Positions 48,633 to 57,588 of a DNA stretch of 64,000 bases are shown here, one piece after another. Below the pieces are notes generated by a model. That model was given only the letters and a program-made list of their open reading frames with translations, made no database searches and was not told where the DNA came from. Source of the stretch: Pelagibaculum spongiae (GTDB lineage Bacteria > Pseudomonadota > Gammaproteobacteria > Enterobacterales > Pelagibaculaceae). Numbering within the stretch: the stretch's first letter is position 1; every line of letters starts with the position of its first letter. The DNA lies in contig NZ_QDDL01000001.1 in the NCBI RefSeq assembly GCF_003097315.1, forward strand, positions 806,001-870,000, read 5' to 3'. A program made the translations under genes and the position numbers.

Positions 48633-49628
48633 ATGAATCTAAGAAGTATCACCAAGCTTGGTCTGGTTTCATTACTGATAGCAGCGTGCTCCGGTGGCGG
48701 AACAACCGATAATCAACAACCTACTTACGATCCAACTTTACCTGGCAACCTTGAACCAGCAGACAATACGACACTATCGGACTATTCCGGCTTATGGCTG
48801 CAAACCATTCGGCTGGAAGGCGATATTCTTGCTCAAATTAGTCAAAACGACCTTGGCGACATTGAACTAGTACAAAACGAGGTATTTGCGTTCAATCCTA
48901 CCGGCAACACTATAGATGTCAGAGCTTGTAACTATGGAACGGATGATATTTATCAAGAGGCTGTAAATCCGATTTTTGAGATCACCGAAAGCGGCCTATC
49001 TTCCAGCATAAGAAACCTAATCAGTGATTCAAAACTGAATGTTATTGGTTGGAACTTCGTGCTTAAAGATAATCTAAAACCTGTCGAGCAGACTATTTTA
49101 CCAAGCGGCATTATTCGCTATCAAACTGACAGTGATATCGAAGCAGAAGTGACTATCAACATACAAATTCCCGGCGAAACTTCGGTTCAGAGCTTGCCGT
49201 TTGACTATTTAGGTTCAGCGTCAATTGAATGGGTGAAGATCTCAGACGAAAAAGCGCCGTTGGAAGGACAGTTAACGATCAACAATATTGCCGACACTCA
49301 GATATCTTGCTTCAGCAGTCATTATGCAAATGTAATAATGGCTGCTCAAAATATCGAAGTAGCAGGCCAAGCTCGCCAAATCAATCAAACATCGTCATCT
49401 GGCAATCGATTAAGCTTGCTTTCAAATAGCGGATTCAAGGCCGCCCTTGGTGGCTTTGAAAAGCAAGCAATCTGGCGATTAGCCAGCGAAGCCCGGCCAA
49501 CTAGTAGAAAAGATGCACAAATAAATTTATCTGCGCCTTTGCCAGATTTTAAAAATCGCCAATTCACTGGAAGCTTTTCGACAACCTATAACGGCGATGC
49601 TTCTGGCGAACTGATGATTCAGCTTTAA
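48633..49628 (+). CDS. Hypothetical lipoprotein
   Basis: 331-residue predicted lipoprotein with lipobox LIAACSGGG. The mature sequence is beta-rich with two cysteines (RACNYG and ISCFSSHY). I do not recognise any domain and the neighbours give no clue. It ends at a shared terminator. Confidence 0.75.
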   Translation: MNLRSITKLGLVSLLIAACSGGGTTDNQQPTYDPTLPGNLEPADNTTLSDYSGLWLQTIRLEGDILAQISQNDLGDIELVQNEVFAFNPTGNTIDVRACNYGTDDIYQEAVNPIFEITESGLSSSIRNLISDSKLNVIGWNFVLKDNLKPVEQTILPSGIIRYQTDSDIEAEVTINIQIPGETSVQSLPFDYLGSASIEWVKISDEKAPLEGQLTINNIADTQISCFSSHYANVIMAAQNIEVAGQARQINQTSSSGNRLSLLSNSGFKAALGGFEKQAIWRLASEARPTSRKDAQINLSAPLPDFKNRQFTGSFSTTYNGDASGELMIQL

Positions 49629-49656
49629 CCAACTCGTCAATTCCAAATTACGCCTA

Positions 49657-49697
49657 AAAAAACGGCGAATCAGTCGTTAGCTGATTCGCCGTTTTTT
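49657..49697. terminator. Bidirectional terminator
   Basis: A perfect 17-bp stem AAAAAACGGCGAATCAG/CTGATTCGCCGTTTTTT with a TCGTTAG loop lies between the convergent lipoprotein and thymidine kinase genes. Confidence 0.95.
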
Positions 49698-49711
49698 ATC
49701 TTGAGATCAAG

Positions 49712-50290
49712 CTACCATCCCATCTCTTGTTTAAAATGGTTGCGGCACAGAGATACATACTTGTCGTTACCGCCAATCTCTACCTGTGAGCCGGCCTTTA
49801 CCGCATTGCCTCCGGCATCGGTTCTCAAGTTCATACTGGCTTTGCGACCACAGTGGCAAATAGTCTTCAGCTCAACCAATTTATCAGCCCAGGCGAGTAA
49901 ATATTGGCTACCTTGGAACAACTCACCTTGGAAATCAGTTCGCAATCCGTAACAAAGCACCGGAATACTCAATTTGTCAGCAACGTCAGATAAATCTTTC
50001 ACTTGCTGCTTGGTCAGAAACTGAGCTTCATCAACCAGAATGCAGTGCACCGCAGAATCGGCATGTGCGGTGTCGATTTCAGCAAACAAGTCACTTTTGC
50101 CATCAAAAGTAATGGCTGCTTCTTTTAGGCCAATTCTTGATGCGACCTTGCCTTGGCCAAACCGATCATCCAGCGCCGCAGTGTAGATTAGCGTGCGCAT
50201 ACCACGCTCATGATAGTTGTAGGAAGACTGTAACAGTGAGGTAGATTTACCGGCATTCATTGCTGAATAGTAGAAATAGAGTTGCGCCAT
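49712..50290 (-). CDS. tdk: Thymidine kinase
   Basis: Type II thymidine kinase, 192 residues from the ATG at 50290. Walker A reads [13 protein letters not shown], the Asp-Glu motif is [10 protein letters not shown], and CHCG...RKASM belongs to the zinc and lasso region. The 28 upstream in-frame residues look unconserved. Salvages thymidine for dTMP synthesis. Confidence 0.96.
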   Translation of the reverse strand: MAQLYFYYSAMNAGKSTSLLQSSYNYHERGMRTLIYTAALDDRFGQGKVASRIGLKEAAITFDGKSDLFAEIDTAHADSAVHCILVDEAQFLTKQQVKDLSDVADKLSIPVLCYGLRTDFQGELFQGSQYLLAWADKLVELKTICHCGRKASMNLRTDAGGNAVKAGSQVEIGGNDKYVSLCRNHFKQEMGW

Positions 50291-50468
50291 CGACAGTGAC
50301 CTTGCCCCGCTCAATTTGAATGGCGGGCATGCTACAGCAAAGCAAGATGAAACCCTATTGCTTTGGTCAAGCAAATCTCACTACAGATAAATGGCCAATA
50401 GCACATTAGTTGCTATTGTTAACCCAGCAATTAAATAGAATGAATAAACACCCTATTATTTAGAATAA

Positions 50469-50831
50469 TTAGCGATTTGTATTTTGAACACGATAACTAT
50501 ATTTAATCTCAACATTTGCCTGGTAAGATAAAACACCCGAGATAGTAGAAAATTCATCAACACTCACTTTGGTATTTTTAATTAAAACACTACCTCGAAT
50601 TGCGTCATACTGACGGCCTAATACTTTCTGCAATACAAAACCCTGCTTACTCTTTATATTGTTTAAAACTTCATGAGCTCTTGCCAAAGCAACTGATTTT
50701 GAAGCAACCACATCAGACTCAAACACTTTATAACCTTCTCTCTCTAGCTGCGCAGCTTGAGTAGTCGAAAAAAATAGCAATGATGCAATAACAGCGGAAA
50801 TTTTTGCTGATACCTTGAATACTTTATTCAT
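50469..50831 (-). CDS. Small secreted hypothetical protein
   Basis: 120-residue periplasmic protein with a signal peptide ending TTQAAQ. The mature part is alpha/beta with a clear strand pattern near the end (YQANVEIKYSYRVQN). No family is recognised. It stands alone. Confidence 0.6.
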   Translation of the reverse strand: MNKVFKVSAKISAVIASLLFFSTTQAAQLEREGYKVFESDVVASKSVALARAHEVLNNIKSKQGFVLQKVLGRQYDAIRGSVLIKNTKVSVDEFSTISGVLSYQANVEIKYSYRVQNTNR

Positions 50832-51084
50832 AGTTCACTCCGACAGATAAAACACTGTGTTATTTATTGGTGGTTTTGATACTAAAAAACAATTGCAAAC
50901 AGAGTAAACCTCGCTTAAAGATTTAACCAGCTGCAATAAAGGAAAGCTCAATTGCAAAATTGAACGGGAACTTATCTATATTTTTTGAGTCAACAAATAG
51001 TGCAAAACAATGGCTAGAATAGAGACTAACTATCTTTCTAAAACAGCTAATTCCAGGTAGCAACCCACAACCTCCGGCACCACT

Positions 51085-51127
51085 ACGAAAAAAAACGCCA
51101 CACTCTTTTCAGAGTACAGCGTTTTTT
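51085..51127. terminator. Interrupted copy of the fba terminator
   Basis: AAACGC ... ACTCT/AGAGT ... GCGTTT forms a hairpin with an internal loop, followed by a T run. It matches the terminator at 58583-58623 in place and sequence relative to the fba 3' end, with mutations that weaken the stem. Confidence 0.75.
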
Positions 51128-51185
51128 TGTTCTGTATTTTATTAAACCGACCACTTAATTATTAAGCTACCAATTTAGTATAAAA

Positions 51186-51340
51186 TTACAGCACGTCGAT
51201 CGCGTTCAGATCAGAGAATGCTACTTCCAGACGTTCAATGATGCCAACCTGGCCAGAACGCTGCCAAACACGACGATTCTGGGACTAGTTAGTGAGCACT
51301 TTTGGTTTGGCTTGTCGTCGCCTTCTGGCTTGCCCAACCG
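51186..51340 (-). pseudogene. fba: 3' remnant of class II fructose-bisphosphate aldolase gene
   Basis: The last 30 or so codons match the end of the intact fba at 58681: on the minus strand RVWQRSGQVGIIERLE and then FSDLNAIDVL followed by a stop. The preceding LGKPEGDDKPNQK also matches, but about 20 bases between the two blocks are scrambled. Nothing upstream is recognisable as fba. The sequence is about 85% identical to the intact copy, so it is an old fragment. It defines one edge of the island at 51.3-58.6 kb. Confidence 0.9.
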
Positions 51341-51760
51341 CTTTCAAGCAAGCATCGGCTGGTAATGCACTTTATTTCACTACTGCTATTTTATTTAGCT
51401 AAAATTTTAAACTAAATATCATTCAGTCGATGGACAACTTAATTTCTAAACTTCTGTTTTGGCCAGCGATTACTTTGACGGTGTTTTTGTTTAGATTATT
51501 CAGTTTTAATTAGCACATGAAAACACGCCCCTAATCCGATAGCGTGACATAAAACCAAGAAAGAAATGCCCATCAGCACCAGATATCAGCAAATATCCAA
51601 GCACAGCATAAGCGGCATGCTTTGGATGCATGCCACCGCTATCTATCCAAACGAATACCCGTATAATGCAAAGAAAAACTCCAGATCTGCACTCCAGAAA
51701 CAAGGGGAACTCCTGCTTCTTGCCACAAGAGTGATCAGCTTTCTGGAAGGAGAGGCTAGA
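51341..51760. other. Intergenic region upstream of hybrid kinase
   Basis: About 420 bp. A frame open from 51566 joins the kinase but lacks a ribosome binding site and looks non-conserved. No other gene is visible. The kinase promoter presumably lies here. Confidence 0.5.
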
Positions 51761-53560
51761 ATGCTCGCCCGAAGCATCAAACTTAAAATAACTGAAGAGT
51801 TGCTGATCTACATTACCAAGCAACTGATGGGTGCACTGTCCTTTGCAGTAATAATCAGCTGGTTAATCTGGTCTACTTTATCAGAGCAAATGATTAACAA
51901 AACAGCGTGGATCACATACGCCAACTCAATTTTCATTGGTTGCTTATTATTTGTACTATACACAAAGCACACTAACCAATGGCATTCGCTCAGTTTGAAA
52001 CTCCAGCTAAACCTCCATCGAATAATTGCCTTATTATCCTCATCTGTCTGGCTTATGCTGATATTATCACTTAGCAATATCAATACATCATCCGATATTG
52101 CCGCAACACACCTGACAACAATTCTAGTGATTTCTCTTGGCCTCAGCGCAGCTGCTGCTCTGGCAAATTCTGCAATACCTTCAGCATTTTATATTTTCAC
52201 AACACCAATTAATGTTGCCTTAACCATCAAACTAAACCAACTAACCGAGTTATTCCCATTTGCCATTGCTTTCACTTACATTATACCGTTTTATCTATTA
52301 TCCCAATTTTACTATGCATGGCATATGCACACACAGTTAAAAAGAGAAGTTACTTACCGACTGGAAAATATTCAACTTGCAAAATTACACGCTTTAGCCA
52401 AGGAAAAAGCAGAACAAAGTAATCTGGAAAAATCTCGTTTTCTCGCTGCTGCCAGCCACGATTTGCGCCAGCCCTTACATGCTCTCGGACTTTATTCTGA
52501 GCTATTGCTGAATGAAAATGAGATTAATAAAATAAAGCCTCTAGCACAGAGCATCTATAAGTCCTGCGATGGATTGCGTACCATGCTTGATGCAATACTG
52601 GATTTATCTCGCATCCAATCGCAAACCATCAAACCCGACCTTCAGGCAATAAACACTAGAGAGGTAATCAATTCATTAAAAGAGAGTTTTTCAGCTGCAG
52701 CATATAAAAAAGGTCTTGGACTAAAGTTTTATGGTAGCGACCTTTTATGCCTAACTGATACAACACTACTTAGAAGAATACTTTGGAACCTGGTCAGCAA
52801 TTCAATTCGCTATACTTATAAAGGGCGAATTATTGTCTGTTTCAGAAAACGCCAGCATAAACTTCTAATTCAGGTATGGGATAGCGGCATAGGCATTGAA
52901 CCAGAAAATGTAAAAAATATTTTTACTGAGTATTTTCAGGTATCAAACCCTGAAAGAGATCAACAGCGCGGCTTGGGGCTTGGCCTATCAATTGTCGATG
53001 GACTTTGCCATACACTCAATACCAAAATACATTGCCAGTCACTTCATGGAAAAGGAAGTTGCTTCTCTTTCTCACAGCCTGTAACACAAGTAGACCTTAA
53101 AAAAACCCAAACCAAAGAAATCCCACCGAAAAAAAATATTACTCCGTCAATTTTGCTAATTGATGACGATAGCAATATTCGTAATGCAGTGACACAGCTT
53201 TTGAATAGTTGGCAATTCACGATAAAAACAGCAGAAAATACCCTTCAGGCAGAACAATACATTAAAACAGGCTATCAACCGCAAGTCATCATATCTGACT
53301 TTCGATTACGCGGCGAAGAAAACGGCATCGACACACTGAACCGCCTAAACCAGCAACTACCTGAGCCTGCACTTTCTATTTTATTGACCGGAGACACCGA
53401 CCCACAACGAATTAAACAAACAACAATGTCAGGTTTTACCTTACTTCATAAGCCGATACAGCCTGCCAAACTCCGTCTAGTCATCACTCGACTACTCGTA
53501 AAGAAACTATCTGAAAACAATAGTCCCATTGAGACACCGAGCCGCACATGCAACAGCTAA
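51761..53560 (+). CDS. Hybrid sensor histidine kinase with receiver domain
   Basis: Membrane-bound hybrid kinase, about 599 residues from the ATG at 51761, which has AGGAGAGG about 8 nt upstream. The N-terminal 190 residues hold six hydrophobic helices. HisKA has the His in AAASHDLRQPLHALGLYSE, HATPase has NLVSNSIRYT, WDSGIGI and RGLGLGLSIVDG. A C-terminal receiver domain (about 465-590) has LLIDDDSNIR, phosphoacceptor Asp in IISDFRL, and the Lys in LLHKPI. It overlaps the start of the LuxR-type regulator by 13 bp, so they form a signalling operon. Confidence 0.93.
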   Translation: MLARSIKLKITEELLIYITKQLMGALSFAVIISWLIWSTLSEQMINKTAWITYANSIFIGCLLFVLYTKHTNQWHSLSLKLQLNLHRIIALLSSSVWLMLILSLSNINTSSDIAATHLTTILVISLGLSAAAALANSAIPSAFYIFTTPINVALTIKLNQLTELFPFAIAFTYIIPFYLLSQFYYAWHMHTQLKREVTYRLENIQLAKLHALAKEKAEQSNLEKSRFLAAASHDLRQPLHALGLYSELLLNENEINKIKPLAQSIYKSCDGLRTMLDAILDLSRIQSQTIKPDLQAINTREVINSLKESFSAAAYKKGLGLKFYGSDLLCLTDTTLLRRILWNLVSNSIRYTYKGRIIVCFRKRQHKLLIQVWDSGIGIEPENVKNIFTEYFQVSNPERDQQRGLGLGLSIVDGLCHTLNTKIHCQSLHGKGSCFSFSQPVTQVDLKKTQTKEIPPKKNITPSILLIDDDSNIRNAVTQLLNSWQFTIKTAENTLQAEQYIKTGYQPQVIISDFRLRGEENGIDTLNRLNQQLPEPALSILLTGDTDPQRIKQTTMSGFTLLHKPIQPAKLRLVITRLLVKKLSENNSPIETPSRTCNS

Positions 53561-54159
53561 ATACAAAAGCTAACGTGTTAATTATCGATGACCATGATTT
53601 GTTTCTTGACGGAATCAAATTACTATTGTCACAAAACAATGAGCAGTTGATAGTCTTTTCTGCCAACAACACGATACAAGCAACTAAAACCCTACAGCAG
53701 CAAAATATAGATCTGATGTTGGTTGATCTGGATATTCCTGGTACCGATGGATTGACCTTCGTTCAATCTTTATTAGAACAAAACCAGATTATTCCATTTT
53801 GCATTCTCTCTGCGACTGACAACCCAATGCTGGTCACTAAAGCTCTAAAAATGGGTGCTAGCGGATTCATCCCCAAGTCGGCAAGTGGGCAACAGATGAT
53901 GAATGCAATAGACCGAATGCTTTCAGGTGAGATTGTTGAAATTCCGCCCGCGTACCTGAACAAACAAGATGGCTATACAACACGACAATTACAAATCCTT
54001 CAACTACTAGCCAATGGTCTATCCAATAAAGAAATTGCTCGAGAACTAACAATTTCTGCCGAAACAATAAAATCACACTTAAAAATAATTTTTCAAAAAA
54101 TGCAGGTAAGCAATCGCACGGAATGCATTGCTCACATAATTAAGAAAAAAGTCATCTAA
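53548..54159 (+). CDS. LuxR/NarL-family response regulator
   Basis: 203-residue regulator with an N-terminal receiver (LIIDDHDLFLDGIKLLL, phosphoacceptor in LMLVDLDIPGTDG, Lys in SGFIPKSASG) and a C-terminal LuxR helix-turn-helix (TTRQLQILQLLANGLSNKEI followed by ELTISAETIKSHLKIIFQKM). It overlaps the hybrid kinase and is expected to be its output or partner. The adjacent toxin-like lipoprotein and phospholipase are the obvious candidate targets. Confidence 0.93.
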   Translation: MQQLNTKANVLIIDDHDLFLDGIKLLLSQNNEQLIVFSANNTIQATKTLQQQNIDLMLVDLDIPGTDGLTFVQSLLEQNQIIPFCILSATDNPMLVTKALKMGASGFIPKSASGQQMMNAIDRMLSGEIVEIPPAYLNKQDGYTTRQLQILQLLANGLSNKEIARELTISAETIKSHLKIIFQKMQVSNRTECIAHIIKKKVI

Positions 54160-54162
54160 TCA

Positions 54163-54197
54163 TAAAAAAGCAAGACACCTTCAAAGGGTGCCTTGCT
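54163..54197. terminator. Terminator between LuxR regulator and large lipoprotein
   Basis: An 11-bp stem AGCAAGACACC/GGTGCCTTGCT with one mismatch and a seven-base loop. On the minus strand it ends in a T run right after the large lipoprotein gene. Confidence 0.85.
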
Positions 54198-54205
54198 CTA
54201 AGTTT

Positions 54206-57200
54206 TTAATCAGATTTTTTTTGAACTTTAAAATTGTATTTGAAACTATATTGAGTGTCTTCTCCGTGCAAAGACCTGATTGGTGTAACCAGCTCACAGC
54301 TCTGAGTAAGCGGTAGTTCGCCTTGTGGTGCTCTCCAGAAACCATCAGCACCTGACGAAGCGCAACTTTCCGTTTGTTTTGAATAACAAAACTTAAGTGG
54401 ATACCAAGGTGAGTAGCTAGGACGGGAATCTATCTCAGCAAAATCATATTGCAAATACAAACACTGCTGATCACTTGCATATACCTCTTTTGAAAAATTG
54501 TATGAGACCCCAACAGAATGACCCTGCCTGATTTCACGCTCGCGTAAAATACCACTAAAACTCCCATTATATAAAAATCGGAAAAGCATATCGCACCGAT
54601 TGTCACCATCACCACACTTCAAATTACGTATCGACCATACTGATAACTTTAATTCATATACAGGAACATCAGTATAAGAAAAGCTATTGGTTTGCTTTAT
54701 CCATTGACCATTTATCCATGCCACAGCATGATAATCAATACGCTCACCCTCTTTAGTCTGCTCCGTCAAACCCGTCTGAGAGAAGCGATGCCGCATATTA
54801 TTTTCATCAAAACTATAGATTTCCTCAACTGTCCAACAAGATGACTCTGATTCACCTGATTCACATTGAATTGGCTTTCCTTTCAGATCATTTGAAAAAA
54901 CAGGGAAACGACTTGTTTCTGGATCAATATTCTTTTGAACATCCTGTATTTTTTTGCTGACAATTAACACTTTATAATCAGCATAGTTCTGACCAGCAGT
55001 TACCAGCGCAGCCTGCGGCAAAGCGATTGTAGCGGCTACGCTTGACTCTGATTGGACAAAATCTTCAACCATAGCAATAAGATCGTTAAAAATTGCTGGC
55101 TGACGATCTAACTGATCAGATATGCCATCCTGGTCAGTATCCACTTGGAAAGGGTCTGTTGGATAGCGACGCTCAAAATCTGCAACCTTGCATTTTTCGG
55201 GAATTGTGAGGAAATTATTTTCAGATGCGTTTTGCGGACTACCCAAGTCAAATCTGTTACGTTTACATTCATCAAAATCCGTAACTCCATCCTCATCAGT
55301 ATCTGCTTTTATCGGAGAAGAATAGACTTGACGATTTTCAAATTTCTTGGGTTCGGGCACACAAATTGGCGCAGGTAGCCCCTCAATAACGGGCGTATCA
55401 TCGCACTCGCCATCATGGTCTTTAAAAATTTGAATATCCCAGCCTTCAATTTCATCCTTATCTGTCAAACCATCATTATCGGAATCAACCGACAGGGGGT
55501 TACTTCCAAAAGCCAATTCCTGCCTAATCCCTACACCATCCTGATCTTTATCTTCGATATAGATCAGCTTCAGCAAATCACCAGCCTGTAGCCTGATATC
55601 ATTAAAGTTTTGCCTATCCAGAGATTTAAACACTATCTGCTCAGGCAATTGGGAGATCTCAAGCGCATTATTGTCATAAATTGTCGTAGCCACCTGACCT
55701 CGCACTTCGCGACTATGCAAAGCCACCCAATAGTTAGAATGAACCATCTGCTGGCTACAGTCTGCAGCACTGGTCGAGAACATGCCCGGACATACTTTTT
55801 GGTTATCTCCGACGCCATTAATCGAAATCACTCGATCAGCATCAACCTGAACGGGTGTTTTTAATATATCAGCAAGAACTTCTTTTAATGGCAGTGTTAA
55901 ATTACCTGGATTTGCAACCACAGCTACTCGATATTTTTGCAACGATTTTCTGCCGCCATAATCAATTTCGACTGTTGCATTTTTATTAAATAAATCCACT
56001 TCATTAAATGCAAAAGCCTTACCCTCACTATCAACCAGCTCGACAGTTGACACATCTATTGCGAGCTGTTCACTATTTATTAAAAGTGAGTTGGCATCTG
56101 CCAGAGGCAAAGCGGTATTAAACTCCATTACTCCAGAAGACAAACCTCTGCTTAATGAAAATTCAGGAAAACGATTGTTATCTGTATCAAATGAAAGATT
56201 ACCAAATGTTGTGGCTATACTCCCTTGCCTATCTAATTGTCTGGCTGACAGGAAAATATTCTTTACCGTAAATGGCATATTACCCCGATTAGTAATCCGG
56301 GCCGCAATGCTTAATTCGCCACCCTGAGTAGTCAGATTTCGGCTGTTCTCATAACTATTGGCTCGACTAAGAGTCTGGCTATTCTCCTGGCTCTCGGCAG
56401 TCGACCAGGTATAAGAAGTTTCTTCTGTTGTTGTTGTAGACTTACTTTTTGAATAGCCACCACTGATGACTGCCAGAAGCTTGCCATCTGAAACACCACC
56501 CTGCCCCCCGAGCTCCCAGCCTTCAGAAGAGCTCTCTTCTACCGCTGTTGAACTGGTATCCGAATTAGATACTTCAGTTCCTCTAGTCTCAGTAGCCGAA
56601 CGCTCTGTAGTCACGATAGAGGTTTTCCCTACCGAATCTTCTTGGATTAAATCAATATCTGGAGCACTTACCAGGTCAATAGCAAGAATTGGAACATCAG
56701 CAATCAGCGGATTAAAATTGTAATTATTCAGCTCAGAATCAAAGCCTAAATTTACAATTTCATACCAGTCATTAAGACTATCACCATCGGTATCGGGCAT
56801 CACTGGACTGGTTTTATAACTCAAAACCTCAGCACCATCCGACAAACCATCTTTATCGGTATCTTTCAAATCCGGGTCGGTGAAATAAACATTACGCTCA
56901 TCTTCATCCGTCAAACCATCTTTATCTGAATCCTGCCCCGACTGGTTTGGATTTAGCACTACAAACTGTATTTTTGCCGATGATGCAGCCAACGTATCGT
57001 CACTAACAACCTTAAAAGTCAATGCATCTTGACCAACGTAACTGTTAATAGGCACATAGCGCAGTTGGAGCTTTTGCCCTTTAGTTTTACCAACCACACG
57101 ACCGTTAACTGGAAAACTATCCAGCGACACCGTGTAACCATCTTCAACAACTTCAATCGAAAAATTTACTTCCTCATCGTTAAAAAGGGTATATGCCTGA

Positions 57201-57385
57201 GCATTGTCTTTGGCAAGCTTTTCAACTTGCTGGGCTGCAAATTTTGCTTCTGAATCATCATCTTTCGGGTTACAACCCGCCGACAAAACCAGAAACAGTG
57301 ACAGGTAGATATACTTTAAGGTTTTTCCAACAGTTAACCCCTTACCGAAGCCTCGAAGTTCCTGCTTTTTATTATCATAATCCAT
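54206..57385 (-). CDS. Large lipoprotein with TSP3 repeats and protective-antigen-like core
   Basis: About 1059 residues from the ATG at 57385 (GGGA upstream). The N-terminus ends in a lipobox LSAGC (Cys38). An Ig-like segment follows, then a first set of Asp-rich calcium-binding repeats (about 151-209: DSDKDGLTD, DTDKDGLSD, DTDGDSLND). Residues about 223-523 resemble anthrax protective antigen domain II: NPLIADVPILAIDLV, then a long Ser/Thr-rich membrane-insertion-like region (TTERSATETRGTEVS, SKSKSTTTTEETSYTWS), then ARITNRGNMPFTVKNIFLSA and LPLKEVLADIL. A second TSP3 set lies at about 612-763. The C-terminal 300 residues are unrecognised and Cys-containing. It is divergently arranged with the PI-PLC gene. 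Confidence 0.88.
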   Translation of the reverse strand: MDYDNKKQELRGFGKGLTVGKTLKYIYLSLFLVLSAGCNPKDDDSEAKFAAQQVEKLAKDNAQAYTLFNDEEVNFSIEVVEDGYTVSLDSFPVNGRVVGKTKGQKLQLRYVPINSYVGQDALTFKVVSDDTLAASSAKIQFVVLNPNQSGQDSDKDGLTDEDERNVYFTDPDLKDTDKDGLSDGAEVLSYKTSPVMPDTDGDSLNDWYEIVNLGFDSELNNYNFNPLIADVPILAIDLVSAPDIDLIQEDSVGKTSIVTTERSATETRGTEVSNSDTSSTAVEESSSEGWELGGQGGVSDGKLLAVISGGYSKSKSTTTTEETSYTWSTAESQENSQTLSRANSYENSRNLTTQGGELSIAARITNRGNMPFTVKNIFLSARQLDRQGSIATTFGNLSFDTDNNRFPEFSLSRGLSSGVMEFNTALPLADANSLLINSEQLAIDVSTVELVDSEGKAFAFNEVDLFNKNATVEIDYGGRKSLQKYRVAVVANPGNLTLPLKEVLADILKTPVQVDADRVISINGVGDNQKVCPGMFSTSAADCSQQMVHSNYWVALHSREVRGQVATTIYDNNALEISQLPEQIVFKSLDRQNFNDIRLQAGDLLKLIYIEDKDQDGVGIRQELAFGSNPLSVDSDNDGLTDKDEIEGWDIQIFKDHDGECDDTPVIEGLPAPICVPEPKKFENRQVYSSPIKADTDEDGVTDFDECKRNRFDLGSPQNASENNFLTIPEKCKVADFERRYPTDPFQVDTDQDGISDQLDRQPAIFNDLIAMVEDFVQSESSVAATIALPQAALVTAGQNYADYKVLIVSKKIQDVQKNIDPETSRFPVFSNDLKGKPIQCESGESESSCWTVEEIYSFDENNMRHRFSQTGLTEQTKEGERIDYHAVAWINGQWIKQTNSFSYTDVPVYELKLSVWSIRNLKCGDGDNRCDMLFRFLYNGSFSGILREREIRQGHSVGVSYNFSKEVYASDQQCLYLQYDFAEIDSRPSYSPWYPLKFCYSKQTESCASSGADGFWRAPQGELPLTQSCELVTPIRSLHGEDTQYSFKYNFKVQKKSD

Positions 57386-57588
57386 TCTATTTTCCCATAC
57401 ATGGTCAACGAGATATATTCTATGATTCTGGGTCACAATGAATAACCCCCCGATCGGGGGATATTATTTAACTACTCACCCATGAAAAATCCAACATGTC
57501 ATTTGCTTGACAATTGTAAAGAAACTCTCAGGAATATATTTTTGTGATTAAAAAGCAAAAAAAAAAAATCATATTAAGGGAAAATAAA
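57386..57588. promoter_or_regulatory. Divergent promoter region of lipoprotein and PI-PLC genes
   Basis: About 200 bp separate the two divergent starts. It includes an inverted repeat CCCCCCGATCGGGGG near 57450 (imperfect palindrome around GATC) and AT-rich tracts. Such a palindrome between divergent genes could be a regulator site. No sigma-70 promoter with correct spacing was identified. Confidence 0.4.

Noticed and set aside
51566..51760. 65-residue N-terminal extension of the hybrid kinase
   Set aside because: No ribosome binding site, poor sequence character, and a strong AGGAGAGG site precedes the ATG at 51761.
57507..57540. TTGACA and TATATT as a sigma-70 promoter for the PI-PLC gene
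   Set aside because: The spacing is 22 bp, too long for a usual promoter, so I did not call it.
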